In this document: piece after piece, positions 38,650-46,084 of the stretch | Layout: each line of letters starts with the position of its first letter | Position numbering within the stretch: the stretch's first letter is position 1 | IMG/VR virus record: IMGVR_UViG_3300029448_000014 | Span: 1-64,000 of that record | Source of the DNA: a virus | DNA: 64,000 bases | Strand: one strand, 5' to 3' | Program-made: the position numbers and the translations under genes | The notes under the pieces: generated by a model | What the model saw: only the letters and a program-made list of their open reading frames with translations | What the model was told of the DNA's origin: nothing | Database searches by the model: none

Positions 38650-39015
38650 ATGCGACACAAATTAAGAGATAGAATAATGTCCGTCGGACGGAATATACGC
38701 AACTTCGATGATGCATACAGTCAAGAGATTGCGCAGATGTACGAAGGAGCTAATCCAGTCGTAAGAGCTGCCAGTTACATGGTAGGAGGAGCACATCCTT
38801 CATTTCGGAAAGGCGAATTGAGTAAAGGGATGGGTCCTGAAACACGTAGAGAGCAGATGCTACGTAACGCGATGGAGTACGGGGTACCAGCAATGAACGC
38901 TGTCCCCAAATACGTAGTACCAGTCGCCGGAGTGACGCTGGCAGGGAGGGGGTTGATTGATCTAACGAATGCGTTCACCAATCAACAGACCCCAAACACT
39001 GTTATGCCTGACTAG
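38650..39015 (+). CDS. hypothetical basic protein (121 aa)
   Basis: 121 residues on the + strand, Arg-rich N-terminus, mid-region with Gly/Met and a hydrophobic segment (VVPVAGVTLAGRGLIDLTN). Composition recalls virion or ejection proteins. Not recognised; isolated among - strand genes. Confidence 0.5.
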   Translation: MRHKLRDRIMSVGRNIRNFDDAYSQEIAQMYEGANPVVRAASYMVGGAHPSFRKGELSKGMGPETRREQMLRNAMEYGVPAMNAVPKYVVPVAGVTLAGRGLIDLTNAFTNQQTPNTVMPD

Positions 39016-39034
39016 ACATAGCTACCAAGCATGT

Positions 39035-39060
39035 AAAAAAGAGCCCAGCGTTAGCCGGCC
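39035..39060 (-). terminator. GTTA-family hairpin, imperfect
   Basis: CCAGC-GTTA-GCCGG with one mismatch, T tract on the - strand (39040 to 39035), 50 nt after the stop at 39112. A mutated family member. Confidence 0.5.
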
Positions 39061-39111
39061 TCTTGTGAACTCCTAATCTTGAGTAAATTAGGAGACGATT
39101 AGAAATATGTC

Positions 39112-39369
39112 CTACGCAGCTACTGGTGGAGCAGCTTCTGTAGGAACAGTAACCGTCTGCTTATCAGCATCGTTCTTCTTAGCTTTGTTAGCGTCTGCTT
39201 GACGAGCAAGAGACTTGGCATAGCTGAAGGAGCCACCAACGACAACACTGTCGATGGAGCCATCTTCTTGTTGAAGTCCAACGTCGAAAATGTCGTACTG
39301 AGAATCAGTAGTGCCGACACGCTCGAAAAGACGGACAGAAACATCTTGTCCAGGGATCTTGAAAATCAT
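39112..39369 (-). CDS. hypothetical protein (85 aa)
   Basis: 85 residues: beta-rich first half (FKIPGQDVSVRLFERVGTTD), Lys/Ala-rich, probably disordered C-terminus. No family recognised. Confidence 0.6.
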   Translation of the reverse strand: MIFKIPGQDVSVRLFERVGTTDSQYDIFDVGLQQEDGSIDSVVVGGSFSYAKSLARQADANKAKKNDADKQTVTVPTEAAPPVAA

Positions 39370-39416
39370 ATGCTTAATAACGAAGTGAACTGCTCTGATA
39401 GAGCATAAAAACCATG

Positions 39417-39432
39417 CCCGGCATTAGCCGGG
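39417..39432 (-). terminator. GTTA-family hairpin (ATTA loop)
   Basis: CCCGGC-ATTA-GCCGGG with ACC/GGT flanks, 13 nt after the stop at 39445 and with TTTTT nearby on the - strand (39411-39407). Confidence 0.6.
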
Positions 39433-39444
39433 TAAGGTGGCTGT

Positions 39445-39735
39445 TCAAACAGAGAGCAGTTCAAGCTCTTGCTGTAGATGGCTAGGTAGCTCAGTAGACC
39501 ATGGGTCATTGAGAAATACCTTCTTATGAATTGGCTTAGTAGGTACTAGTCCAGGTTCATAGCCATAGCTGATCCATGACTTGTAGCAAGAGCGAAGCTC
39601 AGCTAACGAAGCAAAGGCTTTACACGAAGGTTTGCAACCGCCAAAGGCGAAGAAGCAACCGTCGTCAGTCTGAACGAAACGCCAGACAGAAAGACCTTGC
39701 TTGGTCATTTTGGATACAACAGCTAAATTAGTCAT
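39445..39735 (-). CDS. hypothetical protein (96 aa)
   Basis: 96 residues with Cys/Trp/Phe-rich core (VWRFVQTDDGCFFAFGGCKP; CYKSWISYGYEPG). Possibly a small compact domain. No family recognised. Own hairpin downstream. Confidence 0.6.
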   Translation of the reverse strand: MTNLAVVSKMTKQGLSVWRFVQTDDGCFFAFGGCKPSCKAFASLAELRSCYKSWISYGYEPGLVPTKPIHKKVFLNDPWSTELPSHLQQELELLSV

Positions 39736-39767
39736 TTGAATTTATGAAAAGAACACTAATAAGAAAA

Positions 39768-39783
39768 CCCGGCGTTAGCCGGG
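39768..39783 (-). terminator. GTTA-loop hairpin
   Basis: CCCGGC-GTTA-GCCGGG, 6-bp stem, 9 nt after the stop of the 20-residue peptide at 39792, with T-rich bases after it on the - strand. Confidence 0.6.
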
Positions 39784-39791
39784 GTAGATAG

Positions 39792-39854
39792 TTAGGAACC
39801 TATCACCACCATCCAAAGGATGACAGTGAAGGTTAGTAAGAAATAGATGATCAA
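39792..39854 (-). CDS. tiny hydrophobic peptide (20 aa), TTG start
   Basis: 20 residues, almost entirely hydrophobic (IIYFLLTFTVILWMVVI). TTG start overlaps the TGA of the gene before it (TTGA), and a family hairpin follows the stop by 9 nt. These two features are the only support; length alone would not justify it. Confidence 0.3.
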   Translation of the reverse strand: MIIYFLLTFTVILWMVVIGS

Positions 39855-40039
39855 AGGTACTTAATAGATACACAGTATTTAGTTGTGCCAGAAAAGCCAC
39901 GTACAGATATCAATGTATGAGTAGTGGATTGAGCTTGACAATCACGTGAGGCAATCTCATTGTTCATTGCAGTAAGAGGAATGAGTGAGATAAATCCCAT
40001 GGTGATGCCAAACAAGATGGCGGAGGAATACTTGAACAT
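39851..40039 (-). CDS. small exported or membrane-anchored protein
   Basis: 62 residues from ATG 40039 (MFKYSSAILFGITMGFISLI), or 66 from 40051. Signal-like hydrophobic N-terminus followed by a Cys-containing polar part (RDCQAQSTTHTL; TTKYCVSIKYL). Not recognised. Confidence 0.5.
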   Translation of the reverse strand: MFKYSSAILFGITMGFISLIPLTAMNNEIASRDCQAQSTTHTLISVRGFSGTTKYCVSIKYL

Positions 40040-40071
40040 TAGTGAAAGCAAATGATTACATAGAAATAGAA

Positions 40072-40089
40072 GCCCGGTATTTGCCGGGC
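40072..40089 (-). terminator. GTTA-family hairpin (ATTT loop)
   Basis: GCCCGGT-ATTT-GCCGGGC, 7 pairs including T.G, 7 nt after the - strand stop at 40096. Confidence 0.55.
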
Positions 40090-40095
40090 AATGTG

Positions 40096-40272
40096 TCAGT
40101 TCCCGTTGAGGAACTCAGCAATTTCCCAGTCGTAGTCTGCTTCACAAGCGAAGTAGCGACCGTGGATGGTACAAGGAAATGTACGCTTAGTAGGAGACGT
40201 AGACTGATGAACTTCACGTTCAGTCATTCCAGTCTGCTGCATTATGTTAGTCACATAAGGATTAGTGGACAT
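40096..40272 (-). CDS. small hypothetical protein (58 aa)
   Basis: 58 residues from ATG 40272 (MSTNPYVTNIMQQTGMTERE); two Cys in FPCTIHGRYFACEADYD and an acidic end. Longer frame to 40308 crosses a hairpin. No family recognised. Confidence 0.55.
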   Translation of the reverse strand: MSTNPYVTNIMQQTGMTEREVHQSTSPTKRTFPCTIHGRYFACEADYDWEIAEFLNGN

Positions 40273-40301
40273 AGTAGTTAATGAGATATAGAACAATAAA
40301 A

Positions 40302-40328
40302 AACACAACCGGCATTAGCCGGAGTGTT
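40302..40328 (-). terminator. terminator of 60-residue protein gene
   Basis: CCGGC-ATTA-GCCGG (40309-40322) with AACAC/GTGTT outer arms and a T tract on the - strand (AAAAAA near 40298-40303 on +), 15 nt after the stop at 40337. Confidence 0.7.
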
Positions 40329-40336
40329 GGCAGTTG

Positions 40337-40519
40337 TTAGAAAGGGATGTCAGTGTCGTTGGGAGCAACTATCTTGTGGACACTGGTTTCAGCGTTTACA
40401 TCTTCGTATGTAGCAGCATATGCATCTGCTTCATCGCGAGAGTTGAACTCGAAGTAGTTGTCCTCGGCGTAACCATCGTCACAGGACATGGTACTTACAC
40501 GACACATGTAGATAAACAT
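40337..40519 (-). CDS. small hypothetical protein (60 aa)
   Basis: 60 residues from ATG 40519 (MFIYMCRVSTMSCDDGYAED), acidic and aromatic, ending DTDIPF. First gene of the - strand block next to the gene-free region. No family recognised. Confidence 0.55.
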   Translation of the reverse strand: MFIYMCRVSTMSCDDGYAEDNYFEFNSRDEADAYAATYEDVNAETSVHKIVAPNDTDIPF

Positions 40520-40552
40520 AGTAGTTAATTGATTAAGATCACAAGACATAGA

Positions 40553-40568
40553 GCCGTTGTTAAACGGC
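40553..40568 (-). repeat. GTTA-loop hairpin at block boundary
   Basis: GCCGTT-GTTA-AACGGC, perfect 6-bp stem. It is upstream of the first - strand gene and follows no convincing gene, so its role is unclear; it may terminate a small RNA from the gene-free region. Confidence 0.5.
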
Positions 40569-40569
40569 G

Positions 40570-41260
40570 AAGGGTTATGGATGTTCGGTAGGTGTGGTAG
40601 GAGAATATACTTATGGGTAACTGATTGAGACTAAGGATCACTTAAGAAACACACAAGTATTGGGTAAATGTTGCAACGGAAGTAAGACTTAAGTTGCTAA
40701 TTGCAATAACTTATGTGAACGCAAGATGGAAACGAAAGTTAATTCGTAAGAAAACTTATGCATGATACGAAATCGTATCGCAAAAGAATTAACTTGAGTT
40801 TACTTGCGTGAATCGTGAGTGAAATCGTAAGTGTAACTTACGGTTGATCGAACAAATGCATACGTGAACGAGCGAAGCGAGTGAACAACTGTAGTTATAC
40901 ACTAACTTTTAATCGTAAGTGCAAACGGTTGTTATAACGGCTGTTCTTCCCTTTTTTTTGTTTGAGTAACCTGATGGGTAGTGAGTATATTAGACCAGTC
41001 GAGAAAATCATATTAATTTACGGTTCCTATAGGGTTTTTTGTCAATAAGCCGCGTGCGTATATAACTATAAAATATTTTTTCAACTTTTTTGCCGCCCAT
41101 AGAAAGTTTCTTGCCAAAGACTCACGTGCTCTGCTTATTTGGCAAACGAATGTTCGTCCACTACCTAACTCATACCGACTACGGATAAAGGCTGTGTTTT
41201 GATACCCACAAATTCCACAGATAGTGCATGTTTGCGCAATTTATTGGAGTCGAGCACTAA
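40570..41260. other. gene-free region with short repeats, candidate origin or control region
   Basis: No supportable ORF. It separates the - strand and + strand blocks. Repeats seen: AATCGTGAGTG (40811-40821) and AATCGTAAGTG (40823-40833 and 40911-40921), inverted counterparts such as AACTTACGGTT (40835-), the palindrome GATACGAAATCGTATC (about 40768-40783), and CGAGCGAAGCGAG. Two T-rich stretches near 40951 and 41075. AT-rich overall. Iteron-like repeats plus divergence suggest an origin or a master promoter region, which is inference. Confidence 0.45.
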
Positions 41261-41261
41261 T

Positions 41262-41376
41262 AACCACGCAAACCACGGTAAAACACGTTAATCCCTATAA
41301 ACCTATTCCGTTATTCCTCTCTCTGTACCCCTATTTAAAAATGCTCTTTATAGAGAGTAGTGTGGTAAGTGTGGTT
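41262..41376 (+). repeat. inverted-repeat element, copy C
   Basis: Left arm 41262-41276 (AACCACGCAAACCAC) and right arm 41362-41376 (GTGGTAAGTGTGGTT): 12 of 15 pairs plus one G.U on the + strand. Core 85 nt, AT-rich with CTCTTTATAGAG inside. Ends 40 nt before the start at 41417, similar to copy A (41 nt). Confidence 0.65.
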
Positions 41377-41416
41377 TTGTAGTAGTTACTATTGAGTTGA
41401 TAGAAGCGGCATCTCA

Positions 41417-41743
41417 ATGTTTAAAACTAGTGAAGACAGATGGAGAGATAGAAGCTTGCGATTAGCTTTCGGAGATGATATAGGATATGACGCTGCTAAA
41501 AATGCCCTAAAACAACGTTATGGTGTAGGGAAAATAGTAAAAGGACCATCTAATCCATCTGTAAGAATTCCTGATGGAAAAACTACGGAGATCGCAACAC
41601 CAATTCAGTCAATACCTACTGCATATGCAGAAGAAACAGTAATGCCTGCCTATTTGACTGCTGATACTAGAGAAAATACTGAGGCCGCACAAAAAGCACA
41701 AGCTGTTTTACGGCAATATCTTTCAACGATGAAGGATCGTTAA
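41417..41743 (+). CDS. first gene of late block, hypothetical
   Basis: 108 residues, hydrophilic (RWRDRSLRLAFGDDIGYDAA), Thr/Ala-rich end. It follows element C by 40 nt and starts the long + strand structural block. No family recognised. Confidence 0.55.
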   Translation: MFKTSEDRWRDRSLRLAFGDDIGYDAAKNALKQRYGVGKIVKGPSNPSVRIPDGKTTEIATPIQSIPTAYAEETVMPAYLTADTRENTEAAQKAQAVLRQYLSTMKDR

Positions 41744-41769
41744 ACTAAAGGTACTGTAATATCAGATTA

Positions 41770-42060
41770 ATGCGTAACATAGCTGAAGAAAGTAGACAAC
41801 GTAATTTCTTGAAGAGAAGTCGTCAGGAAATGATTGACAAGGCTATGTGTAAGCCTGGATATACCTGGAATGAAACTCTGAAGAGGTGCCTGCCTGCTTA
41901 TGTCGGTGATATGGATAATGTAATCGAAATTCCAGAACAACCAATAGAAAAACCTGTGCCGGAAACAATCGCGATGCCAAAATCAGAGATGCCACAACTT
42001 AAGGCTCCGGATAAGGCAATTGCTAAAGAAGTAAGTAAAAGGTCAATTAAAAAAAGATAA
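41770..42060 (+). CDS. hypothetical protein (96 aa)
   Basis: 96 residues. Central CKPGYTWNETLKRCLPAY is a small disulphide-type motif (two Cys 12 apart around a Trp), followed by a Pro/Glu/Lys-rich tail (EIPEQPIEKPVPETIAMPKS). Might be a virion decoration or linker; not recognised. Confidence 0.55.
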   Translation: MRNIAEESRQRNFLKRSRQEMIDKAMCKPGYTWNETLKRCLPAYVGDMDNVIEIPEQPIEKPVPETIAMPKSEMPQLKAPDKAIAKEVSKRSIKKR

Positions 42061-42101
42061 AATGATTGTAGAATTAAGTTATTAAGACATTAAATTGAGC
42101 A

Positions 42102-43169
42102 ATGAATTCATACGGAAATGAACCGACCTTTCAGCAGCTTATTGCAAAAGGCCTTAATTATTATAATAATAATTTATACGGTGAGAATGGGGGATATTTC
42201 AACAAAATAAATCAAACGCCTGGGAAAAAATATTTAAATAAGGATGTAACTCTAAACAACGTTTATGGAAGTCTACCTTCAGACTATAAAAGAACTGAAC
42301 TTTTGGCAAGAGGTGACATTTATGGAGCTCTACCTTCAGACTATAAATCAACAGAATTAGCAACCCGTAATGTAACAAAAGATAGTGGCGCAAAAGGTAC
42401 TCAAACCAGCCCTGGTCGTGGGATGAATATCATGTCTATGAAGAATGCTGATGATTTGTATAAAGAGCTTGGACTAGGCCCATATCATCAGAATAATCCG
42501 TTTTCTCAAAAGCTTGATACTTCAAACACTAATTTCCCTACTGAACCAATCACTGGCATTGATACAGGTGAGATGGGAGATTATATGGGACCGGCTAGCA
42601 CTAATTTTTTCAATAATGAAGCTGCATCAAATATTGAGGGAATCCCTACAGCAAAATTATTTTCTAAGGAATTAGATCTAGATATTGCTGACAAGCCTGA
42701 AACACAAAGGGAGCGTGCAAGGAGAGCGTTTCTTGACACCGATGAATCCATGAAAGCGCTTCGTGCCCGTGACAGAGAATTAGGCATGATGTATGCAGGT
42801 GGAAACTATTATGAATTAGGAGATGACGGTGAATTCCAAAAAAATGCAGATGGAAAAACAAACAAACCCCTTACTGCTGAAGAGTTTAAAGATAGATTTA
42901 AAAATAATTTAATTTCAAGTAAAGCATCAGAAAACCCCTTTGCTCAGCAACCAGCTCCAGCCTCATTTGATACTGAATTTAATACTGAGAGAAAAGTTGA
43001 TATCGGAACTACACAAGATCTCGGGAATCAATTTGACATGGAGAATGCGTTTGACTTTAATAATCCAGAAACTCCAAAATACAAAGATGAATATTTTAAT
43101 GGTGAGATTGATTTAAGTAAAATACTAGGTGAAGATTTCAATAGAACCCCTTATATGAGATCCAAATAA
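42102..43169 (+). CDS. hypothetical virion-type protein with short repeat
   Basis: 355 residues, Asn/Gly/Tyr-rich N-terminus. An internal duplication: VYGSLPSDYKRTELLAR and IYGALPSDYKSTELATR (about 50-85), also visible in the DNA (42264-42366). The rest is acidic and probably flexible. Located in the structural block; a virion role is assumed from position only. Confidence 0.6.
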   Translation: MNSYGNEPTFQQLIAKGLNYYNNNLYGENGGYFNKINQTPGKKYLNKDVTLNNVYGSLPSDYKRTELLARGDIYGALPSDYKSTELATRNVTKDSGAKGTQTSPGRGMNIMSMKNADDLYKELGLGPYHQNNPFSQKLDTSNTNFPTEPITGIDTGEMGDYMGPASTNFFNNEAASNIEGIPTAKLFSKELDLDIADKPETQRERARRAFLDTDESMKALRARDRELGMMYAGGNYYELGDDGEFQKNADGKTNKPLTAEEFKDRFKNNLISSKASENPFAQQPAPASFDTEFNTERKVDIGTTQDLGNQFDMENAFDFNNPETPKYKDEYFNGEIDLSKILGEDFNRTPYMRSK

Positions 43170-43218
43170 AGTTAATACAAAACTTTCTACAATAGGTTTA
43201 GGTTTATAAGTAACGAAT

Positions 43219-45288
43219 GTGTCTTTAGAAGATATTCAACGCATCCATAATCGGGTCATTACCGGTATAGGTAATACATCTGCTAGCAATAACTTTAAGC
43301 AGCATAAAAATGACCTCAATAGTAAGCTAATTGCAAGTGCAGAAGCATTTGCTGCTGGTCGAACACTTGGGATGAGCGAAGAAGAGACACTTGCTGCTAT
43401 CTCAAGAAGCCTACGTAAGCAAAAACGCGCTGATGACAGGGTTTCACAAGATGATATTGAGCGTAGATTAATACAATCTTCAAAAACCCTCACTGATCCA
43501 GCCAATCCTGCTGAAATTAAAGGTGTATCACTACGAGAAGAGCCTGAAGTAGACCCATTCGGGCAAGATCAGGGTCAATATTATGAATATAGGGAAGGAG
43601 ATAGTCAATATACAGACCAACAACGTAGAAATACGCTCGAAGCCATGGCTGACATGGAAGCTCGGGACGAAATGGGACAAAGAGTTTACGATCGCTACGG
43701 TGTTCAGCTAAACAACAACGTCAATCCAGCTGATTACGACGAATTAGCTGCTGAATTGGAAACATTACGAGGAACAAGTGCAAGTGCAGGCGACAGATCG
43801 CCAGTTGCTCCACAATCTGCACTCAGAGACGCTGTTGCACGCCTCAATGCCGCTGAATCTCAACAATCAGGCTTAATGTCTAAAGTCAGAGGACTAATTG
43901 GCGGTAATCCAGAAGAAATTCCTGGATTAGTCGGCATAAGAGGCGAATTAGAGGATGAACTACAGGCTGGCAAGGTTCAACGTGATGCTGATTCTGCATT
44001 ATCCCAAGAAATGGTCCGAAGAGATAACGAGAGGTTCTCTGGTCGTCGTGCAGGCTATAGCAACGTAAAAGCTGCGATGGAAGCAGAAGATATCGGTGAA
44101 ACAATGTATCGCCCTTCATCTACTTATCCAGGAATTGAGCTGCCTGCAGTACGTGCAGATAAAACAATAGCTGCTATCGGAGCTGCAAATCCACGTCAAT
44201 TCCCAGTCGCAGGCTTCAATGATGGAGGTATCGCGTTAGATCCAGCTACCGGTAACCCAATCGGTATGCAGGGTATGGATATTTATACAGGTCCTAATAC
44301 GGATTCTGGTTCAACTCTAAATGCACCTATGACGACTAGGGCATGGATGGTTGAGAAACAACCAGGATATAGAGAAGGCGGAAGAATGTTTGGAGACTTC
44401 CCTCAAGCAGGTGTAACTGCAGCAACATCTTTATTTGCAGACCGTATCCGGGGAATGGAAGGAGCAGAAGAGGGATCACGACCATTCAGTAATGTGTCAC
44501 CAAACATTCGAAGTATCAGCGAACTTCAACGCGCTGCTGATGCCGTTATTGCCGATACACCTGGACCTTTTTACACAAAAGAGGTAAATCCAGAAGGTGG
44601 TCGGATGATTAGTAGAAAGCAGCAGATCCCAGATATTCGAGGTGTTCTAGGCAAATTACGTTATACACCTGCCCAAGAAGCTGAACTAGCAAATGCAATG
44701 TATCAATTGGAAGTAGCTCAGGCAACTGAAATCAATCAAAACGGAAAAGGTCAGTACTACACGCGAACTGGCCCAATGGGCAAATTAGAACCAACTGGTT
44801 TCGGAGGCACAACACCAGGTGGAGCAAAAGTCTTCTTTAACTCACCTGAAGCAATTGACCCTCGTGCTGGACAAGCTCCTGTTGCACGAATGAATCCAGG
44901 TCAAACAATTGAAGGCCGTGACATTGTCACCGCATTTAAGGGTCTGCCATCACCAGGAGCTCAACAACCATTCATTGGTCAAGTTGCTGATGAACCTCCA
45001 CGTATGAATAGATTTAATAGTACAGGTCAAACATCGCCTGAAGGTATTGAGCAAGCACTACGGCAACAGGAACAGGAGTTTGCATTTAAGAGGCAAAAGA
45101 CAGCAGCAAAGAAAGATCCACGCACAATCGTAAGACCAGTTGAACAGCAACCAGTAGATGAATCAGCGCTTCGAGGTAAAGTAGTAAAAGCACAACTTAC
45201 GCAAGAACGTGCTAATCGTGACGCTAAAAAACGTCAGGCCAAACAGACCGAAATTATGCAGTACATTCCACGTAGGTTCAGAGGTTAA
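43219..45288 (+). CDS. large hypothetical virion or ejection protein
   Basis: 689 residues from GTG 43219. Helical N-terminus, long polar middle with many Gln/Arg/Pro, basic C-terminus (QERANRDAKKRQAKQTEIMQ). Length and position next to glycine-zipper proteins suggest a component of the internal virion or tail. No recognised motif; no membrane segments. Confidence 0.6.
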   Translation: MSLEDIQRIHNRVITGIGNTSASNNFKQHKNDLNSKLIASAEAFAAGRTLGMSEEETLAAISRSLRKQKRADDRVSQDDIERRLIQSSKTLTDPANPAEIKGVSLREEPEVDPFGQDQGQYYEYREGDSQYTDQQRRNTLEAMADMEARDEMGQRVYDRYGVQLNNNVNPADYDELAAELETLRGTSASAGDRSPVAPQSALRDAVARLNAAESQQSGLMSKVRGLIGGNPEEIPGLVGIRGELEDELQAGKVQRDADSALSQEMVRRDNERFSGRRAGYSNVKAAMEAEDIGETMYRPSSTYPGIELPAVRADKTIAAIGAANPRQFPVAGFNDGGIALDPATGNPIGMQGMDIYTGPNTDSGSTLNAPMTTRAWMVEKQPGYREGGRMFGDFPQAGVTAATSLFADRIRGMEGAEEGSRPFSNVSPNIRSISELQRAADAVIADTPGPFYTKEVNPEGGRMISRKQQIPDIRGVLGKLRYTPAQEAELANAMYQLEVAQATEINQNGKGQYYTRTGPMGKLEPTGFGGTTPGGAKVFFNSPEAIDPRAGQAPVARMNPGQTIEGRDIVTAFKGLPSPGAQQPFIGQVADEPPRMNRFNSTGQTSPEGIEQALRQQEQEFAFKRQKTAAKKDPRTIVRPVEQQPVDESALRGKVVKAQLTQERANRDAKKRQAKQTEIMQYIPRRFRG

Positions 45289-45290
45289 TC

Positions 45291-45575
45291 ATGGCATTTG
45301 ATCCAAAGGTAGTTCTACAAGGAAATGCCGATAAAAAGAAACTTGAAGAAAATCCAACCGTAGGATTTACTGCAAGCGGTGCAAGTAGTCCTGAACCTAC
45401 CGAGATATTAGGCCAAGACACTACGCGAATGGCAGGACCAGGTGGAGCCTTTGCATTCAAGATGATGCAAGATCCAGCTTTCGCCGAAAACATACAAGGC
45501 TGGAATGCGTTATTTGCACAATCAAACCAAGGCATGGAATTTAACCGAGCTAAAAATCAAATGGGAGCTGTTTAA
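45291..45575 (+). CDS. hypothetical protein (94 aa)
   Basis: 94 residues, 2 nt after the previous stop. Short, polar, with a helical C-terminus (FAENIQGWNALFAQSNQGME). Coupled to its neighbours. Not recognised. Confidence 0.55.
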   Translation: MAFDPKVVLQGNADKKKLEENPTVGFTASGASSPEPTEILGQDTTRMAGPGGAFAFKMMQDPAFAENIQGWNALFAQSNQGMEFNRAKNQMGAV

Positions 45576-45577
45576 TC

Positions 45578-46084
45578 ATGGGTTTAAGAATTGCAGGTAA
45601 TGCACTAAAGGGGTTAAGCGGTGGTGCTAAGAACCTTCTGTTCGGCGACATGGGTAAAAAGGCGATTGCAAAGAGATTGGCCTTTGATGCATTCTTTGGC
45701 GGTATGTCTGCAGTTCAAACTCCAGGTGATTTAGTAGACAAACTGATTGCTGGTGGGTCAACGTTTGCAGGAGGAGGCTTAACCGGTCTTGCGGCTGGTG
45801 GCATTGCTAGACGCACTCCAGGATTACGTAAGTTAGAAGGTGCAGCAGATTTGGTGGGTAGTTTTGGTGGTGATTATTTAGGAATGATGGCCGGCGACCA
45901 ACTGCAACGTGGAAAAGACGTATTGATGGGCGGTGAAGGTCGCACTGCTTGGGAAAGAATGAGTGCTGAACAGCAGGCGCAATATGCAGAGGAGCTAGAG
46001 CAACAAATTATGGCTCAGTACGGAATCATCCCAGGAACACGTGAACAGTATGCAGACCCAACCACGGGTTATGGAGTTGCGTAA
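45578..46084 (+). CDS. glycine-zipper protein, possible ejection protein
   Basis: 168 residues. A hydrophobic Gly-rich centre (about 50-110: STFAGGGLTGLAAGGIARRT; LVGSFGGDYLGMMAGDQL) with GxxxG spacing, then an acidic Gln-rich C-terminal helix. Such zippers appear in phage ejection proteins that form membrane channels. Identity is by composition only. Its stop overlaps the next start at 46084. Confidence 0.5.
   Translation: MGLRIAGNALKGLSGGAKNLLFGDMGKKAIAKRLAFDAFFGGMSAVQTPGDLVDKLIAGGSTFAGGGLTGLAAGGIARRTPGLRKLEGAADLVGSFGGDYLGMMAGDQLQRGKDVLMGGEGRTAWERMSAEQQAQYAEELEQQIMAQYGIIPGTREQYADPTTGYGVA

Noticed and set aside
6143-40568. Regularly repeated hairpins as a possible CRISPR array
   Set aside because: Repeats are only 14-20 nt, self-complementary, far apart and separated by genes, with no uniform spacers or cas genes.
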